This document shows, in pieces, positions 1-8,866 of a DNA stretch of 64,000 nt. This stretch comes from Pseudomonas abieticivorans. GTDB lineage: Bacteria > Pseudomonadota > Gammaproteobacteria > Pseudomonadales > Pseudomonadaceae. The position numbers were made by a program, and so were the translations under genes. The stretch is taken from assembly GCF_023509015.1 (NCBI RefSeq), contig NZ_CP094975.1:5325501-5389500 (forward strand). The letters are read 5' to 3'. Each line of letters starts with the position of its first letter. The first letter of the stretch is position 1. Below the pieces are notes generated by a model. It was not told where the DNA came from. It did not search any database and was given only the letters and a program-made list of their open reading frames with translations.

Positions 1-1
1 T

Positions 2-784
2 CGCACCTACGGTAACAAATACAATATTTCCGATGCTTCTGGGGTCGGCTACCAGCAAACCCAGCAAGGGATTTCCTTGGGCGCCGATGCACCCCTGCCA
101 TGGGGTGATGGGCAATGGTTGATCGGGGTATTGGGCGGCTACAGCAAGTCGGACCTAGACCTTGATCGCGGTACATCCGGAACTGTCCACAGCTATTATG
201 CAGGCCTTTATTCAACTTGGCTGGACCCAGAAAACGGTTACTACTTCGATGGCGTGGTCAAGGTTAACCGCTTCAGTAACCAGGCCGATGTCGCATTAAG
301 TGATGGCTCTATCAGTGATGGCAAATATGACAATTCCGGTGTGGGCGCCTCGGTCGAATTCGGAAGGCACATTGCACTGTCGAACCAGTACTTCATCGAA
401 CCTTTCGGGCAGGTTTCCGGCGTGGTCATCCAAGGGCGCAATTATTCTTTGGACAACGGCATGCAGGCGCAGGGAGATCGTGCGCGGTCTTTGCTGAGTA
501 AGGTTGGCTCAACGGTCGGCCGTACATACGACCTGGGCCCTGGGCGCTACCTGCAACCCTACGTGAAGGCGGCATGGGTGCATGAGTTTGCGAAAAACAA
601 CGAGGTTCAGGTCAATAACAATGTGTTCAACAATGATCTGTCAGGCTCGCGTGGTGAGCTGGGTTTCGGCGTTGCGCTGTCACTGTCCGAGCGTGCGCAA
701 GTACACGCAGACTTCGACTACAGCAATGGCAATGGGGTTGAGCAGCCTTGGGGCGGCAATATCGGGGTCAGGTTCGCCTGGTGA
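2..784 (+). CDS. Autotransporter C-terminal beta-barrel (5' end outside window)
   Basis: The frame is open from the first bases of the window, so this is the C-terminal 260 residues of a longer protein; no start was seen. The sequence is rich in alternating aromatic/small residues, with Gly-Gly turns (VLGGYSK, GELGFGVAL) and a terminal GVRFAW ending in Trp. This is the pattern of the type Va autotransporter barrel that inserts in the outer membrane and carries an N-terminal passenger to the surface. The opening residues (RTYGNKYNI) match the usual start of such barrels after the linker helix. The passenger, which would give the function, is not in the window. An adhesin or surface enzyme is equally possible. 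Confidence 0.85.
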   Translation, partial: RTYGNKYNISDASGVGYQQTQQGISLGADAPLPWGDGQWLIGVLGGYSKSDLDLDRGTSGTVHSYYAGLYSTWLDPENGYYFDGVVKVNRFSNQADVALSDGSISDGKYDNSGVGASVEFGRHIALSNQYFIEPFGQVSGVVIQGRNYSLDNGMQAQGDRARSLLSKVGSTVGRTYDLGPGRYLQPYVKAAWVHEFAKNNEVQVNNNVFNNDLSGSRGELGFGVALSLSERAQVHADFDYSNGNGVEQPWGGNIGVRFAW

Positions 785-917
785 GGCAGGCTTAACAATG
801 GGGCCGCTGTTTTAGTGGCTATAGACCGTTCGTCTTAACTGGTATTTATGACAGTTACCGAGCATCGGGCAGGGCTATTTAATGGGGTTCAATTCCCTAT
901 GAGATAGAGGCGTTATC

Positions 918-2909
918 ATGACAGATACTCCCTTCCCTGACGGCTCGGTCGGGCGCTTGCTGAGCGGGCCGGAGATCCCCGACGGCCTTGCTCCATTGAG
1001 CGGTGAAACCGCTTGGTTGCTACCTCGCCTTTTTCAAACGCAGTCTTTACGCATAACCTTGCCCAATTTTTGGGCGCCAGGCATTGCGGAATGGCACCGG
1101 ATCGAATTTTTTTGGGACGACATTTATCGAGCGCAAGTGCGCTTGCACTTGCCCCAGGCAGGGGACTTCCCGCAAACTTTCACGATTCCGGAAATCGACC
1201 TATCTCGTCCCGGGATCTTCAAGTTGCACTATGTTGTCTATCTGGAGCCTCTCCCTAACCCCGCAATTTCAGATCCGATATGGGTAAACCTTGACAAGGA
1301 AGCCCCTAACTTCGGCGCGCGTGGCGGGCCCCTCATCTTCCCTGCGCAGGTCATCGCAGGCGGCGTGACCGACGCCTACCTGGCCGCCAACAGCGACCAG
1401 GTGCAGGCACAAGTACCGCGCTGGCCAGACCTCAAGGAGCAGGATCGGGTCGAGTGCTACTGGTTCTCGCCAATCGTGTCGGCCATCGATGCAGAAACAC
1501 CGGTGACGACGCTGACCATCGAACCGCGCCACGTCAACGGTGATCCGATCATCGTGACGTTCACCGGTGACATGATCCGAGGCAAGGGTAACGGTAATTT
1601 CAACGCCACCTACGTGCTGTTTGATCGGGCGGGTAACGAGAATGACGAGTCGGTGGTCGAACGCGTTGCGGTAGCGCTGACGCAACCCCCCGCCGACCTG
1701 CTGCGCCCGCGCGTGCCGCTGGCCGACGTCGACGGTTTGATCAATCGCGCCGATGCGGCTGCGGGCGTGCGGGTATTGGTGGATGCCTATACGAGCCCGG
1801 AGCCAGGCGACGAGGTCACCGCCAGTTGGAACAGCACTGATCTGGGGACCGTGCCGGTCACGGGGGCGAGTGCCTTCCCGGTGGAGTTCAGCGTGCCGTG
1901 GAGTACGATTCGGGCCTACGGTGAGGATGCGCCCTATGGCGCCACCGTGACCTACCGGGTGCGCCGCGGCGCGAGCGAACCGCCATCCCCGGCCAATACC
2001 TTCAATGTGGATTTGCGCATCCCAGGCCCGCCCAACCCCGACCCCGATCCCATCAACCCGGCCCTGGCGCTGGTCGATGTGTATGGCGGCGGTGCGAACC
2101 CGGTGCTCAACCTCATCCGCCCGGCAGACATCAACCTGCCTGCCACGGCCACGGTGCTGCTGTATGCAAACCCCCAGCCTGACGAGGTCATGCAACTGTT
2201 CTGGGCCGGCGCGCCCGTGCCCGGTGCGCAGTACACCGTGCAGGCGGGGGATAGCGAGTTCAAGCCGATTGCGTTCATCATCCCTTGGGCGCTGATCGAC
2301 GGCGCGAGCAGCCCGGTGCCGGTGTACTACACCATCACCAATGGCACCAACCCACAGCAGTCGCGCAATACTGCGGTCGTGGTGAGGAGCGCGTTGTTGC
2401 CCAACCTGCCTATCCCGCAGTTTCCCGACCGTAGCAACAACTTCTACATCAACTGTTGCACCGCTTACCGTCCCTGGCTGGGCATCCGCGTACGCGTGCC
2501 CATGGATAGCCGGTTCGAGGTGGGCGACACCCTGGGTGTTCAGTGGAAGGGCTACCAGTCCACCAATCTGGTCCACCCCGTGGCGGGCATGGTCAACACC
2601 TTTGAAAAGGTGCTGGTTGCCGCCGACCTGACGGGGCAATACGTCGAGTTTCTGATCGAGTCCTACGACCAGTGGATCGTGCCCATCGCGACCATGCCCA
2701 AGCCTGAAATGCCGGGCAGTACCAACCCCGATGGGTCGGCCTCGGTGGTGTGCGAGCTGACCAAGACCGATGGCGGCTACGGTGTGTCCGAGCTCGATTA
2801 TGTGAAACTCTCGCTGGTGGCGCCTGGCTCGACCCAGGCGTGTAGGGAGGGTTTTAGTTGCCCATCGGACGTGGGCCCCGATGAGGCCTGGGCGCAGTTA
2901 AAGGGCTAG
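918..2909 (+). CDS. Large beta-rich protein with Ig-like repeats, unknown function
   Basis: 663 residues, ATG preceded by AGAGG. No signal peptide or membrane segment is visible. At least three related segments of about 130-150 residues recur, each with a proline-rich linker, a phrase like VLVDAYTSPEPGDEV or VLLYANPQPDEVMQLFW, then a strand ending in VPWS or IPWAL. This suggests tandem Ig-like sandwich domains. The C-terminal part (from about residue 500) differs and has a CC pair (NCCTAYRPW). It follows the autotransporter gene by 133 bases and is convergent with the DUF1345 gene. I do not recognise a named family; similar multi-domain beta proteins in Pseudomonas are uncharacterised. Base composition is more mixed at its 5' end than in neighbouring genes. 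Confidence 0.85.
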   Translation: MTDTPFPDGSVGRLLSGPEIPDGLAPLSGETAWLLPRLFQTQSLRITLPNFWAPGIAEWHRIEFFWDDIYRAQVRLHLPQAGDFPQTFTIPEIDLSRPGIFKLHYVVYLEPLPNPAISDPIWVNLDKEAPNFGARGGPLIFPAQVIAGGVTDAYLAANSDQVQAQVPRWPDLKEQDRVECYWFSPIVSAIDAETPVTTLTIEPRHVNGDPIIVTFTGDMIRGKGNGNFNATYVLFDRAGNENDESVVERVAVALTQPPADLLRPRVPLADVDGLINRADAAAGVRVLVDAYTSPEPGDEVTASWNSTDLGTVPVTGASAFPVEFSVPWSTIRAYGEDAPYGATVTYRVRRGASEPPSPANTFNVDLRIPGPPNPDPDPINPALALVDVYGGGANPVLNLIRPADINLPATATVLLYANPQPDEVMQLFWAGAPVPGAQYTVQAGDSEFKPIAFIIPWALIDGASSPVPVYYTITNGTNPQQSRNTAVVVRSALLPNLPIPQFPDRSNNFYINCCTAYRPWLGIRVRVPMDSRFEVGDTLGVQWKGYQSTNLVHPVAGMVNTFEKVLVAADLTGQYVEFLIESYDQWIVPIATMPKPEMPGSTNPDGSASVVCELTKTDGGYGVSELDYVKLSLVAPGSTQACREGFSCPSDVGPDEAWAQLKG

Positions 2910-2918
2910 GGCAAGCGC

Positions 2919-3563
2919 TCAATTGAGCAAGCCTGCGGCGATATTGATCGAAAAGCCCAATATCGCCGTATTGAACACAAAGCCGATCAGCGAATGCCCC
3001 AGCACCACCCGGCGCAATGCTCGGGAGGCCACCCCTACGTCCGAGGTTTGCACGGCCACGCTGATGGTGAACGAGAAGTACAGAAAGTCCCAGTAGTCGG
3101 GGGCTTTCTCCTCGTCGGCGAATTTCAGCGTCGGCACTTTGCCCTGATCGGTGTAAAACAGCCGGGCGTAGTGCAGAGCAAAGATGACCCCGATCAGCAG
3201 CCAGGAACTGACGATGGTGAGCCCTGTGAGCACGTAGTGCAGCGTCCGGGTGCCAGGGGGCAGGGCCTTGCTGCCGGCCAGCTCCACGCCAATGGCGGCC
3301 AGGCTGGCGATGGCGGCCAGGCACACCGTGAAAAGCACAAGCCCGGCGTTTTCGTCTTCCACCTGGGCGGTGCGTTTGACCTTGGCGGCTTTGGCGGTCA
3401 CGGTCAGCCAACCGAACAACAACAAATACAGCCAAATACCTGCGTTCCAGCCGACAAGCGTACGCATCATCGGGTCCAATGGAAGAAAAAAACCGATCAA
3501 CGCGCCAGTTATCGCGGCGCTGGTCAGTCGTGGGTGGGTGCGGGCGAGGTTCGGGAACGGCAT
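2919..3563 (-). CDS. DUF1345 family inner-membrane protein
   Basis: 214 residues with about five or six hydrophobic segments (near residues 15-28, 38-55, 78-96, 110-132, 165-180 and 190-212). The phrase [22 protein letters not shown] is the recognisable core of the DUF1345 family, which resembles the pore/filter region of small channel-like proteins. Function of the family is unknown. Its stop lies 9 bases from the stop of the convergent beta-rich gene; the shared gap holds a perfect GCTCAATTGAGC palindrome but no T-run. Confidence 0.8.
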   Translation of the reverse strand: MPFPNLARTHPRLTSAAITGALIGFFLPLDPMMRTLVGWNAGIWLYLLLFGWLTVTAKAAKVKRTAQVEDENAGLVLFTVCLAAIASLAAIGVELAGSKALPPGTRTLHYVLTGLTIVSSWLLIGVIFALHYARLFYTDQGKVPTLKFADEEKAPDYWDFLYFSFTISVAVQTSDVGVASRALRRVVLGHSLIGFVFNTAILGFSINIAAGLLN

Positions 3564-3626
3564 TTAGGCCTTTGATTTATAAGTATTATTCAGCTATTGG
3601 GGCGAATATTTACGTGGCCGCAGGTG

Positions 3627-3655
3627 GTGAAAATAGGGGAACTCTTATTTTTCAC
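3627..3655. promoter_or_regulatory. Inverted repeat upstream of the 44-codon gene
   Basis: GTGAAAATA and TATTTTTCAC flank an 10-base centre, giving 9-10 paired positions with one bulge. It lies about 85 bases upstream of the small gene at 3739 and about 65 bases upstream of the DUF1345 start, in the divergent intergenic region. It could be an operator or a leader hairpin; no regulator is encoded next to it. Confidence 0.35.
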
Positions 3656-3738
3656 GATTGTAAACTGTCATTTCTAGCAGTTGGCAACGCAAGGTTCTTG
3701 AGGTGCAATGTACGAAAATTCCTACAAGGAGGTTCAAA

Positions 3739-3873
3739 ATGTCCGATACAAAGAAGCCTGGCGGCAATGACCGGCCCCCACTTGTCGTCTATGAGTCCGA
3801 GGTCATCATCAAAGTTGCAGCCGCCGTCGTGAAAAAACCGGCGGCCAATGACTCAGGTTTTGCACTGCGCTGA
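3739..3873 (+). CDS. Small protein of 44 residues, unknown function
   Basis: An ATG preceded by a perfect AAGGAGG six bases upstream opens a 44-codon frame starting MSDTKKPGGNDRPPL and ending SGFALR. The first third is hydrophilic and Pro/Gly-rich; the middle (LVVYESEVIIKVAAAVV) is a short beta/amphipathic stretch, too charged to be a membrane segment; there is no Cys. It stands alone, divergent from DUF1345 and ending two bases before the convergent aldo/keto reductase stop. The very strong ribosome binding site and typical codon use argue that it is real. I do not recognise the family. Candidates are a small regulatory or stress protein; a modified peptide precursor is less likely because no tailoring enzyme is adjacent. 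Confidence 0.65.
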   Translation: MSDTKKPGGNDRPPLVVYESEVIIKVAAAVVKKPAANDSGFALR

Positions 3874-3874
3874 A

Positions 3875-4882
3875 TCAGCGCACGATGCGGCCACTGACGA
3901 AATGGCTGACATCGTTGTAGCCAGCGGTGGAAGGGTGCCCCGGCGTGACCAGCGAATCGATGAACGCCTCATCCTCTGCACTGACCGACACCTGTAAGGC
4001 CTTGGCATACGTGTCCCACTGCGCTTCGGTGCGTGGGCCGACGATGGCCGAACTGACCAGCGCATTATTGAGCACCCAGGCGATGGCGAACTCGACGATG
4101 CCCACGCCCTTGCCCTCGGTGTAGGCCTGGATCTTGCGGGCGATCTCCAATGATTCTTGCCGCCATTCGGTTTCCAGGATGCGCTTGTCCTGGCGACCCG
4201 CGCGGCTGCTGCTGTCGGGGGCGACGCCAGGCGTGTACTTGCCACTCAATACGCCACGGGCCAGGGGGCTGAACGGCACCACGCCCAGGCCGTGGTAGGC
4301 GGCAGCAGTCAGCTGTTCGGTTTCCACCTGGCGGTTGACGATGTTGTACAGCGGCTGGCTGACGACGGGCAAATCCACGCCCTGTTGCTTGGCCACGTTG
4401 CAGATCTCGGCAATGCGCCAACCACGGAAGTTGGACACCCCCCAATGGCGGATCTTGCCTTGGCGCAGCAGGTCGCCGATTGCGCTCACAGTAATGTCCA
4501 GGGGGGTGTTCAGGTCATCGCGGTGCAGGTAGTAGATGTCGATGTAGTCGGTGCCCAGGCGCGTCAGGCTGGCTTCGATGGCATTGAACACATGCTTGCG
4601 CGACAGGCCTGCGCGGTTCGGCACGCCATCTACCGGGCCGAAGCCCACCTTGCTTGCCAGCACCCAATCGTGGCGGTTGCGGGCGATGCCTTCGCCGACG
4701 ATTTCTTCGCTGCGGCCGGTGTTGTACACATCGGCGGTGTCGATGAAATTGATGCCCTGGTCCCAGGCCTTGTCGATGATGTGCAGCGAGTCTTCGGTGC
4801 TGGTCTGTTCACCAAACATCATGGTGCCCAGGGTCAGGCTGGACACCTTGAGACCGCTGTTGCCGAGTGCGCGATAATTCAT
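3875..4882 (-). CDS. Aldo/keto reductase
   Basis: 335 residues, the full length of an AKR barrel enzyme that reduces aldehydes or ketones with NADPH in the cytoplasm. The catalytic tetrad is visible: D48 and Y53 (FIDTADVYN), K78 (LASKVG) and H120 (YYLHRDD). The cofactor loop near residues 275-285 (SAIVGPRTEAQ) is also conserved. The closest named groups are YajO/Tas-like reductases with broad substrates, so the physiological substrate cannot be told. It is followed by the small convergent gene and preceded by the MFS permease gene on the same strand, with a hairpin between. Confidence 0.9.
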   Translation of the reverse strand: MNYRALGNSGLKVSSLTLGTMMFGEQTSTEDSLHIIDKAWDQGINFIDTADVYNTGRSEEIVGEGIARNRHDWVLASKVGFGPVDGVPNRAGLSRKHVFNAIEASLTRLGTDYIDIYYLHRDDLNTPLDITVSAIGDLLRQGKIRHWGVSNFRGWRIAEICNVAKQQGVDLPVVSQPLYNIVNRQVETEQLTAAAYHGLGVVPFSPLARGVLSGKYTPGVAPDSSSRAGRQDKRILETEWRQESLEIARKIQAYTEGKGVGIVEFAIAWVLNNALVSSAIVGPRTEAQWDTYAKALQVSVSAEDEAFIDSLVTPGHPSTAGYNDVSHFVSGRIVR

Positions 4883-4894
4883 TGAATGACGTCC

Positions 4895-4950
4895 CTTTGC
4901 TGAACTGACGATGAAAAACCTTCAGGCTTTTTTACACAGTTCTGCAAAGG
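4895..4950 (-). terminator. Hairpin region, probable terminator of the MFS permease gene
   Basis: Outer arms CCTTTGCTGAACT (4895-4907) and AGTTCTGCAAAGG (4938-4950) pair at 12 of 13 positions. Inside is a smaller A-rich/T-rich hairpin, read on the minus strand as AAAAAAGCC-TGAA-GGTTTTT. It sits directly after the minus-strand permease stop and before the reductase start, consistent with intrinsic termination between two separately expressed genes. Confidence 0.45.
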
Positions 4951-4961
4951 GATGCCAGCCC

Positions 4962-6269
4962 TTAAACCCTGCGCGCACTGACCTTCAACGCCACCAGGCT
5001 GCCCACCACGATCAAGGCCGCCAACGCATACAGTGCCGCATCAGTGGACCCGGTCGAATCCTTGATGAAGCCGATCAGGTAAGGGCTCAAAAAGCCTGCC
5101 ATTTGCCCCACCGAGTTAATGATCGCCAACCCCCCGGCAGCCACGCCCGCGCTCAGGAAGGCGGTGGGCAGCGGCCAGAACATCGGCAGGCCGGTGAGGG
5201 CGCCCATGGTGGCGATGGTCAGGCCCAGGATGGCAATGGCTGGCGTGGTGGCGAAGTTCACCGCGATCACCAGGCCCACGGCGCCCATCAGCATCGGCAC
5301 CACCAGGTGCCAGCGGCGTTCGTTGCGCAGGTCCGCCGAGCGGCCCACCAGCAACATGAAGACGCCCGCCAGCAGGTAGGGGATGGCGCTCAGCCAACCG
5401 ATCACCAAGGCGTCGTTGAAGCCCAGGTTCTTGATGATCGACGGCAGCCAGAAGTTGATCGCGTACACGCCGCTCTGGATGCAGAAGTAGACAAAGCCCA
5501 AGGTCCAGATCAGCGGGTTGGCGAACACCGCGCCCAGCGATTCGTTGGCGTACACCGGTTTGTTGCGCGCCTCTTCTGCAAGGTCGTGTTCCACCACCTG
5601 GCGCTCGCCAGCGGTCAGCCAGGTGGCCTTGGCAAAGCTGTCACTGAGCAGGAAATACGCCAGGCAGCCAAGGATCACCGTGGGGATGCCCTGGATCAGA
5701 AACATCCACTGCCAGGCGGCCAGGCCGTGTTGGCCGACGGCGAAGTGGTTGAGAATCCAGCCGGAGAACGGGCTGCCGAGCAAGCCCGACACCGGGATGG
5801 CCGACATGAACAGGGCCATGATTCGCCCGCGGCGTGCCCCCGGGAACCACTGCGAGAGGTACAGCACGATGCCTGGGAAGAAACCGGCCTCGGCCGCGCC
5901 GGTAAACAGGCGCAGCACGTAGAACTCCATGGGCGTGGTGACGAACAGCAGGCAGGTCGACAGCAAGCCCCAACTGATCATCATGAAGGCGATCCAGCGC
6001 CTTGGCCCGAAGCGGTTCAGCGCCAGGTTGCTGGGCAGGCCGCACAGCACGTAGCCGATGAAGAAAATACCGGCGCCCAGGCCGTAGATGGTCTCGCTGA
6101 ATTTCAGCGCGTCGAGCATCTGCAACTTGGCAAACCCGACGTTCACCCGGTCCAGGTAATTGAACAGGTAGCAGATGAAGATGAAGGGGATCAGGCGCAG
6201 GGTAATGCGCCTGTACACCGCGTTCCGGGTGCTGTCGGTGCCCGTGGGGGAGGCGAGGCTTGCAGACAT
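4962..6269 (-). CDS. MFS permease, anion:cation symporter type, probable sugar acid/glycerate uptake
   Basis: 435 residues from the ATG at 6269 (MSASLASP), which follows GAGAGAAA and gives the normal family length; a longer frame extends upstream but runs into the regulatory region. Twelve membrane segments are evident. The first loop phrase YLDRVNVGFA is the signature of the ACS family that imports hexuronates, glucarate, galactarate and other organic anions. It is divergent from a CdaR-type regulator and close to glycerate kinase. By context, I infer it takes up glucarate, galactarate or glycerate. Regulation is probably by the neighbouring regulator through the 150-base shared intergenic region. 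Confidence 0.85.
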   Translation of the reverse strand: MSASLASPTGTDSTRNAVYRRITLRLIPFIFICYLFNYLDRVNVGFAKLQMLDALKFSETIYGLGAGIFFIGYVLCGLPSNLALNRFGPRRWIAFMMISWGLLSTCLLFVTTPMEFYVLRLFTGAAEAGFFPGIVLYLSQWFPGARRGRIMALFMSAIPVSGLLGSPFSGWILNHFAVGQHGLAAWQWMFLIQGIPTVILGCLAYFLLSDSFAKATWLTAGERQVVEHDLAEEARNKPVYANESLGAVFANPLIWTLGFVYFCIQSGVYAINFWLPSIIKNLGFNDALVIGWLSAIPYLLAGVFMLLVGRSADLRNERRWHLVVPMLMGAVGLVIAVNFATTPAIAILGLTIATMGALTGLPMFWPLPTAFLSAGVAAGGLAIINSVGQMAGFLSPYLIGFIKDSTGSTDAALYALAALIVVGSLVALKVSARRV

Positions 6270-6349
6270 GGGTTTCTCTCTATTTTTATGGTGTAGTGCG
6301 TGATCGTTGGTCACTACAAGAGTTTCGACCACTGTGCGCGAGCTGTCTT

Positions 6350-6363
6350 TGTGCGGTTGCACA
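6350..6363. promoter_or_regulatory. Palindrome in the permease/regulator intergenic region
   Basis: TGTGC-GGTT-GCACA is a perfect 5-4-5 inverted repeat, 57 bases before the regulator start and 81 bases before the permease start. Its location makes it a candidate binding site for the CdaR-type protein controlling both directions. Confidence 0.4.
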
Positions 6364-6419
6364 GGGCGGCGGATCCCGCGTAGTGCGACAATACAGAAAA
6401 TGCCGAGGATGCTGAGCTT

Positions 6420-7517
6420 ATGTTCGAACTGGATCATGACCTGGCGCAAGATATCGTCGACCGGGCAATGGCCATTTTGCCGTGCAACGTCAATGTGATG
6501 GACAGCCAGGGGCTGATCCTGGGCAGCGGTGAACCGGAGCGCATCAACACCCGCCACGAAGGTGCGCAACTGGTCTTGGCAAACGGGCGCAACGTGGAGA
6601 TCGACGCGCAGGCCGCCAAGTGCCTCAAAGGCGTGCAGGCCGGGGTCAACCTGCCGTTGATGCTCGACGAGCGATTGATCGGCGTGCTGGGCCTGACCGG
6701 CGACCCGGAGCAGTTGCGCACCTCGGCGCAATTGGTGCGCATGACCGCCGAAATGTTGCTGGGCCAGCGCCGCCAGCAGGTCGAACAGCAGTGGCGTCGC
6801 CAACGTTGCGACGATCTGTTGGCCTTGCTGCTGGGGTCTTCCGGCGATTCGCAGCGGCTGCTCGAAGAGGCCCGGCAACTGGGGCTCAAGCCGCAGCTGG
6901 CACGTACCCCGTGCCTGCTCGAATGGACCGGCGGGCAGGGCGGCGACAGCCTGGCCACCTGGCTGATGGGCCGCTACCCCGACAGTTGGTGCGTAAGCCC
7001 GGCGCCGGGTTCGCTGTTGTGGTGCCCGCCTGGCCCGGCGTTCGATGCGCAACGCCTGCTGGCTAAATTGGCCGGCGCAGGCTTCAGTGTGCAGCGCATG
7101 GCCTTGGCGTTGCCTGCCGACAACCTCGAGGCGCTACGCCGTGGCTATCGCTGGGTGCGCGACCTGGTGGCCTATGGTCGCGACGTGCTGCCCGCCGAGC
7201 AATGCCTGACGCTGGCCCGCTATCGGCTGCCGGCCATGCTGTGGCGCCACCGCGGCGACGACACCCTGGACGAATGGCTGCTGCCACTGCGCAGGATCAT
7301 TGCCAAAGACAGCAACGGCCAGTTGCTGGGCACCTTGCGCGCCTGGTGCGAACACGATGGGCAGAGCCAGACCTGCGCCGACGCGTTGGGTATCCACCGC
7401 AACAGCCTGCGCTACCGCATGGAGCGCATCGCCGAGTTGAGTGGCGTGGACCCCAACCGCCTGGAGGGCATGCTGACCCTGTACCTGGGCGTGCAGCTAT
7501 TGCCGGCCGCGCCCTGA
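6420..7517 (+). CDS. CdaR-family sugar-diacid responsive transcriptional regulator
   Basis: 365 residues. Residues 3 to about 135 form the putative sugar-diacid recognition domain (FELDHDLAQDIVDRAM, then PLMLDERLIGVLGLTG). The C-terminus (about 305-360) carries the PucR-type helix-turn-helix with CADALGIHRNSLRYRMERI. Length and domain order match E. coli CdaR, an activator of glucarate/galactarate/glycerate genes. It is divergent from the ACS permease and followed after 112 bases by glycerate kinase. I infer that it activates this module when a diacid or glycerate is present. Confidence 0.9.
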   Translation: MFELDHDLAQDIVDRAMAILPCNVNVMDSQGLILGSGEPERINTRHEGAQLVLANGRNVEIDAQAAKCLKGVQAGVNLPLMLDERLIGVLGLTGDPEQLRTSAQLVRMTAEMLLGQRRQQVEQQWRRQRCDDLLALLLGSSGDSQRLLEEARQLGLKPQLARTPCLLEWTGGQGGDSLATWLMGRYPDSWCVSPAPGSLLWCPPGPAFDAQRLLAKLAGAGFSVQRMALALPADNLEALRRGYRWVRDLVAYGRDVLPAEQCLTLARYRLPAMLWRHRGDDTLDEWLLPLRRIIAKDSNGQLLGTLRAWCEHDGQSQTCADALGIHRNSLRYRMERIAELSGVDPNRLEGMLTLYLGVQLLPAAP

Positions 7518-7629
7518 AAGGGCTTTGTAGGAATGAACAATAATGCCGGGCCGCCCTTGTGCAGCGGCCAGACGCCGGTCGCGGTAGTCACTGGCAACAT
7601 GGGCTACAACAAGAATCGGAGCCGTCATC

Positions 7630-8757
7630 ATGAAAATCGTCATTGCCCCAGACTCGTTCAAGGACAGCTTGAGCGCCGCAGGTGTGGCCGCGGCCATTGC
7701 CCAAGGCGTGGCGCAGGCCTTGCCAGAGGCGCAGATCGTGCAGTGCCCCATGGCCGACGGCGGTGAAGGCACCATGGACGCTATCCTGGCCGCCTGCGAT
7801 GGGCAATGCCGTAGCTTGAGCGTCGAGGGCCCACTGGGCGCGCCGGTGCTGGCGCGGTGGGGCTGGTTGGCCGACAGCGCCACGGCGATCATCGAAATGG
7901 CCGAGGCCAGTGGCCTGCAATTGCTCAAGCACGCCGAGCGTGACGCCACGTTGACCAGCACATTCGGCACTGGCCAGTTGATTGGCGCAGCGTTGGATGC
8001 CGGCGCCAAGCGCATCATCCTGGCGATCGGCGGCAGTGCCACCAACGATGCCGGTACCGGCATGCTCCGGGCCTTGGGCTTGGGGTTGTTGGACGCCCAA
8101 GACCGGCCCTTGGCCAAGGGTGGCCTGGCCTTGGCCCAGGCACGGCGCCTGTGCGTCGCGCAAATGGACCCGCGCCTGGCGCAGGTGCGTTTTGAGGTGG
8201 CGGCGGACGTCAGCAACCCCTTGTGCGGGCCTAACGGTGCTTCGCATATCTTCGGCCCGCAAAAAGGTGCCAACCCTGGTCAAGTCTTGGCACTGGACAG
8301 CGCCCTGGGGCATTTCGCCGACCTGTGCGCCCAGGCGTTGCAACACGATGTGCGTGATCAACCGGGCAGTGGCGCTGCCGGGGGCATGGGCTTTGCGGCC
8401 AAGGCCTTTTTGGGCGCCACCTTTCGACCGGGCGTGGAAGTGGTGGCCGAACTGACGGGGCTGGCCGAAGCCATGACCGGCGCCGACCTGGTGATCACCG
8501 GGGAAGGGCGCTTGGACTCGCAAACACTCAATGGCAAGACCCCCTTGGGCGTGGCCCGCGTGGCCCAGGCCCAGGGCGTGCCGGTGATCGTCATTGCCGG
8601 CACCTTGGGCGAGGGGTACGAGCACCTGTACGAGCACGGCATCCATGCGGCGTTTTCCGTCACCAGCGGGCCCATGACGTTGGAGCAGGCATGCCGCAAT
8701 GCCGCGCCCCTGTTGCGCGACCGGGCGCGGGATGTGATGCGGGTGTGGGCGCTGTAG
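7630..8757 (+). CDS. garK: Glycerate kinase
   Basis: 375 residues, opening MKIVIAPDSFKDSLSA, the hallmark of the GarK/GlxK family that phosphorylates D-glycerate to 2-phosphoglycerate. Further family blocks are CPMADGGEGTMDA, IGGSATNDAGTGML and DVSNPLCGPNGAS. The ATG has GGAG about nine bases upstream. Together with the permease and CdaR-type regulator it completes a glycerate-yielding diacid pathway end point, although the dehydratase, aldolase and reductase steps are not in the window. A REP doublet follows immediately and overlaps its last codons. The symbol is by family resemblance; glxK would be an alternative name. Confidence 0.92.
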   Translation: MKIVIAPDSFKDSLSAAGVAAAIAQGVAQALPEAQIVQCPMADGGEGTMDAILAACDGQCRSLSVEGPLGAPVLARWGWLADSATAIIEMAEASGLQLLKHAERDATLTSTFGTGQLIGAALDAGAKRIILAIGGSATNDAGTGMLRALGLGLLDAQDRPLAKGGLALAQARRLCVAQMDPRLAQVRFEVAADVSNPLCGPNGASHIFGPQKGANPGQVLALDSALGHFADLCAQALQHDVRDQPGSGAAGGMGFAAKAFLGATFRPGVEVVAELTGLAEAMTGADLVITGEGRLDSQTLNGKTPLGVARVAQAQGVPVIVIAGTLGEGYEHLYEHGIHAAFSVTSGPMTLEQACRNAAPLLRDRARDVMRVWAL

Positions 8758-8838
8758 GAGCGGATTTATCCGCGAAAGATTCACCGCATTGAATCAGGCA
8801 TACCGCAGTGCGGCCTTCGCGGATAAATCCGCTCCTAC
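8753..8838. repeat. REP doublet (inverted pair)
   Basis: Two facing arms, GTAGGAGCGGATTTATCCGC at the left and its complement at the right (ending at 8838), surround about 40 bases including ATCAGGCATACCGCAG. The left arm begins within the glycerate kinase stop region. The same family recurs at 34991, 46836 and 53716. Confidence 0.95.
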
Positions 8839-8866
8839 GGGGATCGGTGGGGCGTTGCAGGGGCGG

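Noticed and set aside
1269..2639. 456-codon minus-strand frame
   Set aside because: It is antisense to the beta-rich gene, Arg/His/Gly-rich, and without ribosome binding site; typical shadow of GC-rich coding.
2917..2928. GCTCAATTGAGC palindrome as a terminator
   Set aside because: Short stem without a T-run on either strand.
4911..6296. 461-codon plus-strand frame
   Set aside because: Antisense to the ACS permease, with Gln/His-rich low-complexity translation; not a protein.
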